Virus record (IMG/VR): IMGVR_UViG_3300036790_000341
Location: 1-57,479 of that record
Strand: one strand, 5' to 3'
Length of the DNA stretch: 57,479 nucleotides
Source of the DNA: a virus
This document shows positions 47,476 to 56,188 of this stretch, piece after piece. The notes under the pieces are model-generated. The model worked only from the letters and a program-made list of their open reading frames with translations, ran no database searches and was not told the origin of the DNA. Every line of letters begins with the position of its first letter. The first letter of the stretch is position 1. The translations under genes and the position numbers were made by a program.

Positions 47476-49109
47476 GCTGTCCCTTGGTCGAAGGTGGTGG
47501 AGCGTTCTTCGGGCAGTGCCAGAATATCCGTGATGATCTTGTTGACCTGTTGCGGGTCGAGCGCGCCCAGATTCGCCGCGGTACCGAGGGCCTGTGCGGC
47601 GGTCGCGACCTGCGTGAGGATCTTCACGCGCTGCTCGAGGTCGTCGCCCTGGTACGGCAGCCACGCGTCGACCTGGTCGTCCTCGTACCCGGCCTCGAGC
47701 AGCGTCTGCCTGGGCGGTACGCCGAGGTTCTGCTTCAGGCCCATCATCTGCCAGCCGGCCAGGTCGTCGATCGTCGCGCCGGGGGTCCATCGGATGATGG
47801 TGTTCGGCTGGACGATGCGGCCGGCCTGGGCGTCGTCGTCCCAGGTCGCGACTTTCAGCGCGAACGCCATGACGTCCGTCCAGCCGCGGCCGTAGGTGAT
47901 CTGGCGGCGGCGGACGCGCTTGAGGAGCGGGACCTCGGCGGCGCGGATCGACTCGCCGGACGGGGGAAGCCGCGTGTAGGTCTGCGGGTCGAAGTAGTGC
48001 AGCGGTGTGGAGGTGACCTGCGCCATCATGCGGATGTACACCTCGAGCGGCGCGAGGAACACGGCCGGGTCGGGCGGGTTGAACTGGCCGGCCTGCCGGA
48101 CGCCGTTGAGCCACCACACCTCGCCGGGGCCTGCGCGCAGCGTGGAGTCGTGGCCGGTGTCCTCGAACCGGTTGATGTCGTCTTCGGTGTCGAAGTCGGC
48201 GAGCTCGTCGGAGCCGTGCTGCGTGTCCGAGAGGAGGTACCGCTGGGGGAAGCCGTAGTAGTCGATCGTCGCGGCGTGCGTGATGATCAGCTTGTTGACG
48301 GCGTCCTGGGGGCCGTAGGCGGCGCGGTGCTCCGGGTCGCCGTAGGGGATGCCGGTGCGGAAGTGGAACACCGGGATCTCGCCGAACGGGTTCGCGACCG
48401 GCCAGCCCTCGTCGCCCTCGTCCTGGAACTGGATCCAGTCCCGGCGGTTGTTGCCCTTGGAGTTGGGGGTGGTGACGTACTTCTCGATGCGGTCCTGGTA
48501 GTACAGGTTGACGCGGGTGGGGGGCTTGGCCTTGATGCCGAGCTGCGCGGGCATCGTCCACTTCTTGACCGCGAACTTCTTGTACAGCGGGTTCTCGGTG
48601 TCGTAGACGATGCGGGTGGTCTTGGGGCTGTTGTAGAAGATGTCGACCTGTTGGAAGTCGAGCTGCTGCTCGTCGGCGAGGTCTTCGGGCTGCATGTACG
48701 GGTTGTCTTCGACGGTTTCGGAGCTCGGCCAGACGATCATGTAGGCGTCGCCGAACTCGCCCGCGCGCCGGTGGATGTTGGTGGACTCGAGGTCCATCAT
48801 GTTGCGTTCCCAGATCTTCTGCAGGATCTGGTCTGCCTCTTCGTCGTCGGCGACTTGGACGGCGTTGATCTCGAGGCGGTCGGCCATGACGTCGACGGGG
48901 GTCTTGGCGAGGTTGAACCGGAAGGTGATGCCGGTGCGCTCGAGGGCGCGGCGCAGGCGGATGGAGGCGAAGAACTCAGGGTTCGTCGCTTCGTAGTACA
49001 TTTCGGCGCGGTGGTAGTCCGGGAGCGAGTTGGCGAGGGCCTGGAGGCCTTCCATCAGGTCCGGGTTGCCGGCGAGGGTCGGTTGTAGGGCGCTGTTGTC
49101 GCCGGCCAC
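47472..49109 (-). CDS. Portal protein (SPP1 gp6-like)
   Basis: 545 aa from GTG 49107-49109 (AAAGAGGTG site). Recognisable portal features: IRLRRALERTGITFRFNLAK, GDAYMIVWPSSETVEDNPYM, WTMPAQ...VNLYYQDRIEKYVT, FRTGIPYGDPEHRAAYGPQD, LTQVATAAQAL near the end. It is the first gene of the structural operon. Unusually no terminase gene lies next to it; plus-strand cargo follows instead. Confidence 0.9.
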   Translation of the reverse strand: MAGDNSALQPTLAGNPDLMEGLQALANSLPDYHRAEMYYEATNPEFFASIRLRRALERTGITFRFNLAKTPVDVMADRLEINAVQVADDEEADQILQKIWERNMMDLESTNIHRRAGEFGDAYMIVWPSSETVEDNPYMQPEDLADEQQLDFQQVDIFYNSPKTTRIVYDTENPLYKKFAVKKWTMPAQLGIKAKPPTRVNLYYQDRIEKYVTTPNSKGNNRRDWIQFQDEGDEGWPVANPFGEIPVFHFRTGIPYGDPEHRAAYGPQDAVNKLIITHAATIDYYGFPQRYLLSDTQHGSDELADFDTEDDINRFEDTGHDSTLRAGPGEVWWLNGVRQAGQFNPPDPAVFLAPLEVYIRMMAQVTSTPLHYFDPQTYTRLPPSGESIRAAEVPLLKRVRRRQITYGRGWTDVMAFALKVATWDDDAQAGRIVQPNTIIRWTPGATIDDLAGWQMMGLKQNLGVPPRQTLLEAGYEDDQVDAWLPYQGDDLEQRVKILTQVATAAQALGTAANLGALDPQQVNKIITDILALPEERSTTFDQGTA

Positions 49110-49199
49110 CCGGACACCTCTTTCGTCTGCGCATATTCGTACATGGCCAATTGAACCACCTGGGGAGGCCTGTGGCCACGGGCGACCCGACACGCCTAC

Positions 49200-49228
49200 T
49201 TGACAGGGGGGCAAGATGGGTGTGTGAT
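49200..49228 (+). promoter_or_regulatory. Promoter, shared phage type
   Basis: TTGACA (49200-49205), 17 nt, TGTGAT (49223-49228). The spacer GGGGGGCAAGATGGGTG matches the shared pattern. It drives the right-hand plus operon; no equally clear minus promoter for the portal was found in the same 184-nt gap. Confidence 0.75.
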
Positions 49229-49293
49229 GGTCCACGGAAACACCAGCCGGAACCGATCCGGCCCGGGCCACACCGACAACCCTGGAGACGACC

Positions 49294-49968
49294 GTGAACA
49301 ACCCCGACCCGAACCTGCCTCCGACCGGCTACAGCCACACCCCGGCCTGGGACCACGCCCAGAACAGCGTCTGGAACCAGGCGACCCCCACCGGACAGCC
49401 GCCCTGGGCGCGGCCCCCGCAGCCCGGCTACCCCGCGCAGCCCCAGTACGCCCCGTACCAGCCGCCGCGGCCGCCGAAGAAGCACACCGCGCGCAACATC
49501 GTCCTCGGCGTCCTCGGCACCCTCCTCGTGATCATCGTGGCGTCCGCCGTGGCGGCCGGCGGCAAGACCCCCAGCACCGGCACCACGGCCAGCAGCCCCG
49601 GCACGAGCGCGCCGTCGAGCGCGCACGCCGCACCGGCGCCTGCCCCGGCGACCAAGGCCCCCATGCCCTCCCAGGTGACCTTCGCGTGCACCGGCAGCGC
49701 ACCCGACGGAATCAACATCACCTACGGCCCCGAAGGCACCAACGACTCCGCGGGCAGCCTGCCGTTCACGAAGACCGTGCCGCTCGACTCCGGCGCTCCC
49801 TACTACAACGTGACCGCCCAGCTGTCCGGTTCGGGCCACGTGTCGTGCACGACAGTCGTGGAATGGGACGGCCAGTCAGTGACCCAGTCGGGCTCGGCCA
49901 GCGGCGGCTACAACATCGCGTCCGCCGAAATGTGCTCCGCCTTCACCGGCGGCTGGGAGAAGTGCTGA
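49294..49968 (+). CDS. MmpS-like single-pass membrane protein
   Basis: 224 aa from GTG 49294 (GGAG site). A Pro/Gln/Tyr-rich cytoplasmic start (QPGYPAQPQYAPYQPPRPPK), one TM helix (NIVLGVLGTLLVIIVASAVA), a Ser/Thr/Ala linker and a beta-rich outer domain with three cysteines. This layout is common in actinobacterial MmpS-like or DUF4190-type proteins and suggests a host-derived cell-surface protein. It is first in the cargo operon with the polysaccharide synthase. Confidence 0.75.
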   Translation: MNNPDPNLPPTGYSHTPAWDHAQNSVWNQATPTGQPPWARPPQPGYPAQPQYAPYQPPRPPKKHTARNIVLGVLGTLLVIIVASAVAAGGKTPSTGTTASSPGTSAPSSAHAAPAPAPATKAPMPSQVTFACTGSAPDGINITYGPEGTNDSAGSLPFTKTVPLDSGAPYYNVTAQLSGSGHVSCTTVVEWDGQSVTQSGSASGGYNIASAEMCSAFTGGWEKC

Positions 49969-50027
49969 CCGCCGAACCGCGTCCGGAACCGACCACCGCC
50001 AGCTAGCCGCAAATCAGGGGGAGAACC

Positions 50028-51701
50028 GTGTATCCGTCCCATGGCGCCGACAGCCTTGCCGACACCATCACCCTTCCAGCCGTCCCATTCCACGGGAGCG
50101 CCATCGAGACCGTGAGCCCCTCGCGCGTGGCAGTCGCAGCCCCCACGCGCCGCCGTGACCGGCGCGACACCAACCCGCTGCCCGCGTGCCCCACGGACGC
50201 CGAGACGCACCTGTACAGTCGGCGTCGCTACTATCCCGTCGCGGCCTTTTCCGCGATCTCCTTCGCGCTCCTGGCCGCATCGCAGAGCCGCTTCATCCTC
50301 ACCGCCGATTGGGCCTGGGCGCTCGCCCCGTTCTTCACCTTCACCACGGCCTACTTCCTCCTGGCTGGCTGGGTCAACCTGGGCACCCGCGACTTCAACC
50401 GCGACGCCCACGACGAACTAGTCCACCAACACACACACACACCCGCGCCTTCCCTCGACGTGTTCCTGCCCGTCTGCCGCGAACCCGCGGCCGTGCTGCA
50501 CAACACCTGGACCGGCGTCTTCGAGCTCATGGAGGCCTACCGCGGCCGCTGCAACGTCTACGTCCTCGACGACGGCGCCGACCCAGAATGCGCCCGCATG
50601 GCCGGTGACTTCGGCTTCACCTACCTCGCGCGCCCCGAAAAGGGCTACGCCACCAACTACCGCGGCTGGTACAAGAAAGCCGGCAATCTGCGCCACGGCT
50701 TCGCCCACTCCGATGGCGAGTTCATCCTCGTGCTCGACGCCGACTTCAACCCCCGCGCCGACCTTCCCGACCACCTGCTGCCCTACCTTATCGACGACCC
50801 GCAGCTCGGGATCGTCCAATCCCCGCAGTTCTTCCGCACGCACCGGGGCCAAACCCGGATGGAGCGCGGTGCCAGCGCCGTCCAGGAGCTCTTCTACCGC
50901 ACCGTGCAGGTTTCCCGGGACCAGCGCGGCGGCGCCATCTGCGTCGGCTCCTGCGCGATCTACCGGCGCGAAGCTCTCGAAGCGAACGGCGGGGCGACCC
51001 TGATCGGCCACTCCGAGGACGTGCACACCGGCTTCGACCTACGCCGCCAGGGCTGGGGCCTGCGCTACCTGCCGGTGCCGCTGGCCACCGGCGTGTGCCC
51101 CGACAACCCCGACTCGTTCTTCGCCCAGCAGTACCGGTGGTGCATGGGTTCGATGGCCCTGCTGTGCCATCGCCGCTTCTGGAAGCACCGCATGCCGCTG
51201 CGCACCCGCGCCTGCTACGTCTCCGGGTTCTGCTACTACGTGCACACCGCCGTATCCACCCTCGTGACGCCCGTGATCCCTTTGGTGATGCTCCTGGCGA
51301 TCCCCGGGCACGTGCGCCTGGTGAACTACGCCTACATCGCTCCGTCGATGCTCTACAACCTCCTGATCTTCCCGCTCTGGCACCGCTGCCGCTTCGGGCC
51401 CTCGGCGTACATGGCGAAGCTGCTCTACGGCTGGGCCCACCTGTTCGCTCTCATCGACCTGCTGCGCAGGCGCCCGATGGGCTGGAAGCCCACCGGCGCC
51501 GCTGGCGCGGCCCGGCGCAACGGGCGCCTGTGGGCCGGCATGTGGGGCTGGTCGGTCTCCACCGGACTGGCGTGGACCGGGATCGCCGCATGGCGCACCA
51601 CCACCGAAGGCATGCGGTTCGCGCCCATCACGCTGCTCGGCGCCCTCACCCTCTGGATCACGCTGCTCGCCATCGCCTCCCGGAAGGGGGAAGCCCGATG
51701 A
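50028..51701 (+). CDS. Processive GT2 polysaccharide synthase (CslA/BcsA-like)
   Basis: 557 aa from GTG 50028 with AGGGGGAG. All four signature sites of processive beta-glycosyltransferases are present: D in VLDDGAD (181-183), DAD (237-239), ED in GHSEDVHTG (330-331) and QQYRW (367-371). Two TM helices precede the catalytic domain and about four follow. It should make and export a beta-linked glycan at the host membrane. No PilZ domain is present. Its start-stop overlap with the GH26 gene says the two act together. Very unusual cargo for a phage. Confidence 0.9.
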   Translation: MYPSHGADSLADTITLPAVPFHGSAIETVSPSRVAVAAPTRRRDRRDTNPLPACPTDAETHLYSRRRYYPVAAFSAISFALLAASQSRFILTADWAWALAPFFTFTTAYFLLAGWVNLGTRDFNRDAHDELVHQHTHTPAPSLDVFLPVCREPAAVLHNTWTGVFELMEAYRGRCNVYVLDDGADPECARMAGDFGFTYLARPEKGYATNYRGWYKKAGNLRHGFAHSDGEFILVLDADFNPRADLPDHLLPYLIDDPQLGIVQSPQFFRTHRGQTRMERGASAVQELFYRTVQVSRDQRGGAICVGSCAIYRREALEANGGATLIGHSEDVHTGFDLRRQGWGLRYLPVPLATGVCPDNPDSFFAQQYRWCMGSMALLCHRRFWKHRMPLRTRACYVSGFCYYVHTAVSTLVTPVIPLVMLLAIPGHVRLVNYAYIAPSMLYNLLIFPLWHRCRFGPSAYMAKLLYGWAHLFALIDLLRRRPMGWKPTGAAGAARRNGRLWAGMWGWSVSTGLAWTGIAAWRTTTEGMRFAPITLLGALTLWITLLAIASRKGEAR

Positions 51702-52684
51702 AACACCGCCGCACCGCGGGCGCCGTCATCCTGCTCACGCTGCTCGGCGCCACCGGCTGCCACGCGCGGCAGCCGACGCCGCATACTGTGCACCAGGCTG
51801 CTGCCAGCATCCTCGCTTCCGCCAGTCCCGCTGCCTCGGCGAGCATCCTGGCAGCAGCACCACCCGCCGCGTCTGTCCTGGCGCCGGACGGGAAGTACCT
51901 GGGCGTCGCCGAGCCCTCGGCCGCTGCCGTGAAGGCTTTCGGCACGGCCACCGGGACAGTCCCCGACATGGTCGAGCAGTACATCGGATGGGGCGCCAAC
52001 GTTCCGGCCCTACCTGGTAGCGAGCTGCCGCTGCTCTCGTGGATGTCCACCGGCGACCTCGCGGCAATCGCCGAGGGCGCTGACGACGCCTACATCACGC
52101 GCGTCGCCGGGCAGATCCGGGCGCACGGCGCTGCGGTGGCGCTGACCTTCGACCACGAGTTCAACGGCGACTGGTATCCCTACGGCACCCAGGCGGATAG
52201 TGCGGCTGAGTTCGTCGCCGCGTGGCGCCACGTGCACGACCTGTTCGCCTCGGCCGGGGCGGTGAACGTCGTCTGGGTGTGGACGCCCAACGTGGTCAAT
52301 CCGATGCCGGCCGTGCAGCTCGCCCCGTACTGGCCCGGAGCCGCGTACGTCGACTGGGCCGGGATCGTCGGGTACTGGACCGGGGAGCTCGGCGAGGATT
52401 CCTGGTCGACGCTCTACGGCCCCACCGAGCAGCAGATCGAGGCCGTCACACCCGACCCGATCCTGATCGTAGAGACCGGTGCGGCGCAGGGCCCGCAGAA
52501 GGCCGGTTGGGTCACTGCGATGCTCGCCGGGCTCGCCGCCGATTCGCGGGTGGTGGGGATGGTGTATTTCGACTACGGCACCGCGCAGGGCAAACGCGCC
52601 GACTGGACCCTGCAGGACGATCCTGCGGCGCTCGCCGCATACCGGGCCGGAGCCGCACAGCTCCAGCTCGCCCGTATCCCCTAG
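51698..52684 (+). CDS. GH26-like secreted lipoprotein glycosidase
   Basis: 328 aa. A signal peptide ends in the lipobox LGATG-C21, so the enzyme would be anchored outside the membrane. The GH26 fold is marked by the acid/base E154 in TFDHEFNGDWY and the nucleophile E259 in ILIVETGA. GH26 enzymes cut beta-mannan or beta-1,3/1,4-glucan. Coupled by ATGA to the synthase gene, it probably trims or releases the glycan, as endoglucanases do in cellulose operons. Confidence 0.85.
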   Translation: MKHRRTAGAVILLTLLGATGCHARQPTPHTVHQAAASILASASPAASASILAAAPPAASVLAPDGKYLGVAEPSAAAVKAFGTATGTVPDMVEQYIGWGANVPALPGSELPLLSWMSTGDLAAIAEGADDAYITRVAGQIRAHGAAVALTFDHEFNGDWYPYGTQADSAAEFVAAWRHVHDLFASAGAVNVVWVWTPNVVNPMPAVQLAPYWPGAAYVDWAGIVGYWTGELGEDSWSTLYGPTEQQIEAVTPDPILIVETGAAQGPQKAGWVTAMLAGLAADSRVVGMVYFDYGTAQGKRADWTLQDDPAALAAYRAGAAQLQLARIP

Positions 52685-52714
52685 CCGACCACCCACAGAA
52701 CGCAGGAGAGTGCC

Positions 52715-53374
52715 ATGGCACGCGACGAGGAAGCGGTCGGGCAGGATACGCAGCCGATGACGCTGGGCGCCTTCGACACGGGGGACTGGCGCGACGGCTG
52801 GCCGACCGAGGAGATCGCCCGGCCGCGCACCGGTGCGCGCCGAAGCGCGGGCTGGGGGCGTGTGGCGCCGTGGGTGCTGCTTACGGTGTTGGGTGGTGCT
52901 GCGCTCGGGGGCGGTGCGTGGTTCGCTCTGACCGCGAACGCCAACCTGGCTCCGGCCGGCACGGCGACTACCAGTGCTAGCCCGACGGGTCCGGCGCCGA
53001 CCCAGGGCGGAGTGATCGTCATCCCCGCTGCGCCGACGCACCCCGCGCCGCCGGCCAGCTCGGCCGCGACCCTGCGCGCGACCACGCCCGTAGCGCACCC
53101 GGCGCCGGTCCGGGCAGGTACGACTGCGGCATCGACCCGTGCGCACGCACCGACGGCGCCCAGTAGCACCCGGGACGCACCGTCGCGTTCCGCAACACCG
53201 CCGCCCACGGGCTCGACGACAACGCCGGCGCCCGCTAAGCCTTCCCCGGTGAGCACTGCGCCCGACCCTGCCAACACGGACTGCGTCGTGGTCACGTACA
53301 GCGACGGCTCGACCATCGACGTCTGCGCTCCGTCTACGTCACCGTCCGTCGATCCCCCTACCGTGGGCCCCTGA
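52715..53374 (+). CDS. Single-pass protein with Pro/Thr-rich outer part
   Basis: 219 aa, ATG 52715 with a GGAG site. A cytoplasmic start (LGAFDTGDWRDGWPTEEIAR), one TM helix (WVLLTVLGGAALGGGAWFAL) and a long Ala/Pro/Thr/Ser-rich stalk ending CVVVTYSDGSTIDVC, a possible disulfide loop. It follows the GH26 gene by 30 nt and may be part of the same surface system. Family unknown. Confidence 0.7.
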   Translation: MARDEEAVGQDTQPMTLGAFDTGDWRDGWPTEEIARPRTGARRSAGWGRVAPWVLLTVLGGAALGGGAWFALTANANLAPAGTATTSASPTGPAPTQGGVIVIPAAPTHPAPPASSAATLRATTPVAHPAPVRAGTTAASTRAHAPTAPSSTRDAPSRSATPPPTGSTTTPAPAKPSPVSTAPDPANTDCVVVTYSDGSTIDVCAPSTSPSVDPPTVGP

Positions 53375-53386
53375 GAGAGGTGTTTC

Positions 53387-53542
53387 ATGTGGAGACGCGC
53401 ACTGTCGGCTATGGCGCTGACCTGGACCGGTCTGGCCGTGCTGTGCGGCTTGGCGCTGCGGTCGTGGGGCGGCTGCGTCCTGTTCGCCGTGCTCGCCGTG
53501 GCCAGCGCGGCCGCCTCGCGCACTGGAGCTGGCGACGCCTGA
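53387..53542 (+). CDS. Very small membrane protein
   Basis: 51 aa beginning MWRRALSAMALTWTGLAVLC and ending SAAASRTGAGDA. A GAGAGG site precedes ATG 53387. Two hydrophobic helices are predicted. It is shorter than usual cutoffs but is better supported than the overlapping frame in its first half. See the frame overlapping its end. Confidence 0.55.
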   Translation: MWRRALSAMALTWTGLAVLCGLALRSWGGCVLFAVLAVASAAASRTGAGDA

Positions 53543-53685
53543 TCGGCTGGTTCGCCGCCCGCGGCGTCTGGGTCGCAGCCGCCTGCATACTGCTGACCGG
53601 AACATACAACGCGAGCACGCCCGACTACCACTGCCCGGACAGCCGCGCGGCCCGCGCGGCCTCGGCCACCTGGCAGTGCCGGTGA
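53464..53685 (+). CDS. Overlapping small membrane protein or shifted continuation
   Basis: 73 aa from GTG 53464, Arg-rich at the start, then one hydrophobic helix (GVWVAAACILLTGTYNAS) and two cysteines near the end. It overlaps the 51-aa gene in another frame. It may be its own gene or the second part of one protein split by a frameshift. Confidence 0.35.
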   Translation: MGRLRPVRRARRGQRGRLAHWSWRRLIGWFAARGVWVAAACILLTGTYNASTPDYHCPDSRAARAASATWQCR

Positions 53686-53717
53686 CCGGGCGTACGCCAA
53701 CCCCAGGAGGAGACCGC

Positions 53718-54035
53718 GTGGACAAGATCGGACAGGGCGACCCACCGACATTCGAGGAGGTGGTCGAGTGGTACGCCACCGTGCGCACGACACTGCCCGT
53801 GCTGACCATGCAGTCCGGCGACACCGACGCGGGCGACGCCATCGAACGCCGCCGACACACCGAGGGCCGCACCTGCGCGCGCTGCTCCTCACCCGCCGGA
53901 CCCGCGGTGGTCGGCCGGTACGAGAACGACGTCGACCGGCTCATCGACCTGTGCCCCGACTGCTTCCAATGGATCAGAGAAGCCGCGGCAGACACCGACC
54001 ACCACCCCGACAACGAGGAGATGCTGGAGCCGTGA
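53718..54035 (+). CDS. Small zinc-ribbon protein
   Basis: 105 aa from GTG 53718 with a strong AGGAGG. CARCSSPAG and CPDCF give a CxxC...CxxC zinc ribbon; acidic helices flank it (FEEVVEWYATVRTTLPVLTM; DTDHHPDNEEMLEP). First of a run of tightly overlapped small genes. Function unknown. Confidence 0.7.
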   Translation: MDKIGQGDPPTFEEVVEWYATVRTTLPVLTMQSGDTDAGDAIERRRHTEGRTCARCSSPAGPAVVGRYENDVDRLIDLCPDCFQWIREAAADTDHHPDNEEMLEP

Positions 54036-54331
54036 GCCCTCTCATCGACCCCAGGCCGCGACCCGGAGTCCCTGACATCCCTCAGCGGGTCGACGTCAAC
54101 GGCATCCCTTTCCCCGGCACCTACTGGGCACTCTGGGACACGGACGGCAACCTCCTCGCGCACATCGAAACGCCCGTCGTGACGGCCGACTGGGCTCTCC
54201 GGATGCTCGGCTGGGACGGCTACACCAAGATCACGCTCGGCGAGTTCATCGGCGACAAGTGGGAGCGATTCCGCGAGGCCTACGTGACCGGCGCACCGAC
54301 CGACTTCGCGACATGGGGGCCAGCGACATGA
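54032..54331 (+). CDS. Small hypothetical protein
   Basis: 99 aa, GTGA overlap. DVNGIPFPGTYWALWDTDGN and LLAHIETPVVTADWALRMLG suggest a compact alpha/beta fold; the end (GDKWERFREAYVTGAPTDFA) is helical. No family recognised. Confidence 0.65.
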   Translation: MSPLIDPRPRPGVPDIPQRVDVNGIPFPGTYWALWDTDGNLLAHIETPVVTADWALRMLGWDGYTKITLGEFIGDKWERFREAYVTGAPTDFATWGPAT

Positions 54332-54825
54332 TCGATAGTCCTCAGCTGAAGCTCACCCGCACGCTCGCCGTCACCTTGGGCGACATCACCAAGGTGCTGC
54401 GCGTCATGCACGTCGTCGCCACACAGGCGAGCTACGGTCCGATCGCGCTCTCCGTCCCGGACGGACCGTTCCGTCTCGTGGCGTCCGAGAAGGTCGAGAT
54501 CACCTTCCGCGCGAAAGGGACCGACTACGCCGACATGCTCCCGGCCATCCACGCGGACAGCGTGCCATACACCAAGATCCGGTTCGGCGAGCAAGACACC
54601 AAGGCGATGCTCGGAAAGGTCGAACCAATCCTCCGCCAGCACGACACCGCATGTCTGATCACCTTCCTGCTGCTGCGCGTGCCGGTCGCCGCGCTAGCGT
54701 TCGACGACGAGGACGAGTGGGAGAAGGACGAGGAGCACAGCTACTCGCGCAACGGCACCAACGTGATCGCGATCAAGCCGAAGCCACTGCCGCCCGAGGA
54801 CTACGTCGGCGGTGACGCCCCGTGA
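54328..54825 (+). CDS. Hypothetical protein
   Basis: 165 aa, ATGA overlap. Helix-strand mix (KLTRTLAVTLGDITKVLRVM, FRLVASEKVEITFRAKGTDY, DTACLITFLLLRVPVAALAF) with an acidic region DDEDEWEKDEEHSY. The central helix is hydrophobic but short for a TM. Function unknown. Confidence 0.65.
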   Translation: MIDSPQLKLTRTLAVTLGDITKVLRVMHVVATQASYGPIALSVPDGPFRLVASEKVEITFRAKGTDYADMLPAIHADSVPYTKIRFGEQDTKAMLGKVEPILRQHDTACLITFLLLRVPVAALAFDDEDEWEKDEEHSYSRNGTNVIAIKPKPLPPEDYVGGDAP

Positions 54826-55034
54826 AGCGACCGGTCCCGCTGCTCCTCGAAGTCGAAGGCGCCGGCCTCTACAACGGCTGGAACGTGAAGCTCAACGGCG
54901 TCCCGATGTACCACAAGCCGTATGACGGCAGCGACGACGAGGAAGCCGCTGAAGAGTTCCTCACCGCGCTCGGCGCGCTGATCCGGCGCGAGGCTGGCTA
55001 CCCGCTCCTGGAGGATGGGGATGACCATGGCTGA
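54822..55034 (+). CDS. Small acidic protein
   Basis: 70 aa from GTG 54822 (GTGA overlap). VPLLLEVEGAGLYNGWNVKL and an acidic helix DGSDDEEAAEEFLTALGALI. Net negative charge is high, a feature of phage proteins that block host DNA-binding proteins, but nothing more specific is seen. Confidence 0.65.
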   Translation: MKRPVPLLLEVEGAGLYNGWNVKLNGVPMYHKPYDGSDDEEAAEEFLTALGALIRREAGYPLLEDGDDHG

Positions 55035-55362
55035 TTTGGGCGCTTTCCTGACCGCCCGCTACGACGAGCGCCAGTACGCGGCCGAAGCGGCCGAACGCAC
55101 GGGCCGGTGGGAAGACCTGGCGTGGCCCGGCTCGTACGGCATCATCGAGGCGGTGGCGACCGAGCACATCCTCGCGTGGTCGCCCAAGTTCGTGCTCGCC
55201 GACATCGCGGCTAAGCGAGACATCCTGAACCACTGCCAGGTGATGGCCGCGCACGCGGTGCCAGGTTCGGCCATGGCGCAGTTCTGCAAGAACATCCTGC
55301 GCGCCGCCGCCGCGCCGTACGTCGAGCATCCCGACTTCCAGCCCGAATGGAGCGTGGCCTGA
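55021..55362 (+). CDS. DUF6221-like protein
   Basis: 113 aa from ATG 55021 (GGAGG site; ATGs at 55015 and 55027 are alternatives). The sequence MADLGAFLTARYDERQYAAE, LADIAAKRDILNHC and the ending APYVEHPDFQPEW match the actinobacterial DUF6221 family, in which a pattern of AKRxIL and HPDYxPEW is typical. Found in Streptomyces genomes and phages; function unknown. Confidence 0.75.
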   Translation: MTMADLGAFLTARYDERQYAAEAAERTGRWEDLAWPGSYGIIEAVATEHILAWSPKFVLADIAAKRDILNHCQVMAAHAVPGSAMAQFCKNILRAAAAPYVEHPDFQPEWSVA

Positions 55363-55532
55363 TGCGGGTGGGTCTCGGGTTCGGATTCGGGCCGCTGCGT
55401 TTCTACATCCCCCTCGCCAGCACCAGACGCCGCAGACGCAGACACCGTGTCCGGTACTGGACGCACCCCGGCTGCCCGGTCCGGCACCAGCGCGAGGACA
55501 CCGCCAACAGCTGCGCACGGAGGATGAAGTGA
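55362..55532 (+). CDS. Small Arg-rich protein
   Basis: 56 aa, MRVGLGFGFGPLRFYIPLAS then RRRRRRHRVR. TGATG overlap with the DUF6221-like gene. Highly basic with two cysteines; might bind nucleic acid. Function unknown. Confidence 0.6.
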   Translation: MRVGLGFGFGPLRFYIPLASTRRRRRRHRVRYWTHPGCPVRHQREDTANSCARRMK

Positions 55533-55744
55533 CGACCTGGCAACTTGTGATCTGGATCGTCGTCGGCGTCAATACGTGCGGCACGTTGTGGCTGGTCGCG
55601 TCGTGGATCGCCGTGTGGCATGACCGGCGTCAGGTGCGCCGGGCTCGGCGGAGGAAGCGACGTGAAGACCGGGCCCGGAGCTGGCGCGTGAGGAAGCTGC
55701 AACGCGAACTAGAGGCTCACAGGAAGCTGGAGACGAATGACTGA
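55529..55744 (+). CDS. Small membrane protein with basic coiled coil
   Basis: 71 aa from GTG 55529. One N-terminal TM helix (LVIWIVVGVNTCGTLWLVAS) followed by a highly charged, Arg-rich helix (RRQVRRARRRKRREDRARSW). Topology resembles small phage membrane anchors or spanin-like proteins. Function unknown. Confidence 0.65.
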   Translation: MTTWQLVIWIVVGVNTCGTLWLVASWIAVWHDRRQVRRARRRKRREDRARSWRVRKLQRELEAHRKLETND

Positions 55745-55940
55745 CGCCCGGGACGACGCGTACACCGCGCTCGGGCGGCTGTTCCGGCCGGCGGTCGGCC
55801 GCGCACTCAGCGAGGACCCGGCGTTGATCCGCGAGACCGCGGCCAAGCTGGACGCATGGGCCGACGAAGTCGAGCGCCGAGCGCTGGGGTGGGCATGGCC
55901 GTACTTCAAGAAGCAGCACACCGACAGCAAGGAGACGTGA
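55737..55940 (+). CDS. Small helical protein
   Basis: 67 aa, MTDARDDAYTALGRLFRPAV onward; fully helical (DPALIRETAAKLDAWADEVE). Overlaps the upstream gene by 8 nt. No family recognised. Confidence 0.65.
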   Translation: MTDARDDAYTALGRLFRPAVGRALSEDPALIRETAAKLDAWADEVERRALGWAWPYFKKQHTDSKET

Positions 55941-56188
55941 TGGCTATCTGGTCGCGCCGCGAGCGCTCCATCAACTACGTCGAGTACACCGTCCCCGCTG
56001 GCGTCCTCGGCGCCCCGTGGGGGCAGGTCTCTCTCGCTCTTGACGCCGCCCTGGACGACGTGCGTCGCGAGGAGGGGCACGATTCCCTGTGGGAGCCATC
56101 AGACGACCGGATCCGCATCCTGCCCATGGACGACGAGATCGTGATTCGTTTCGAGAAGCAGCCCCGATCAGCCGGCGAGGAGATGTAG
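55940..56188 (+). CDS. Small hypothetical protein
   Basis: 82 aa from ATG 55940 (TGATG). VEYTVPAGVLGAPWGQVSLA, LDDVRREEGHDSLWEPSDDR, RILPMDDEIVIRFEKQP: an alpha/beta small domain as seen in other phage accessory proteins. Function unknown. Confidence 0.65.
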   Translation: MAIWSRRERSINYVEYTVPAGVLGAPWGQVSLALDAALDDVRREEGHDSLWEPSDDRIRILPMDDEIVIRFEKQPRSAGEEM

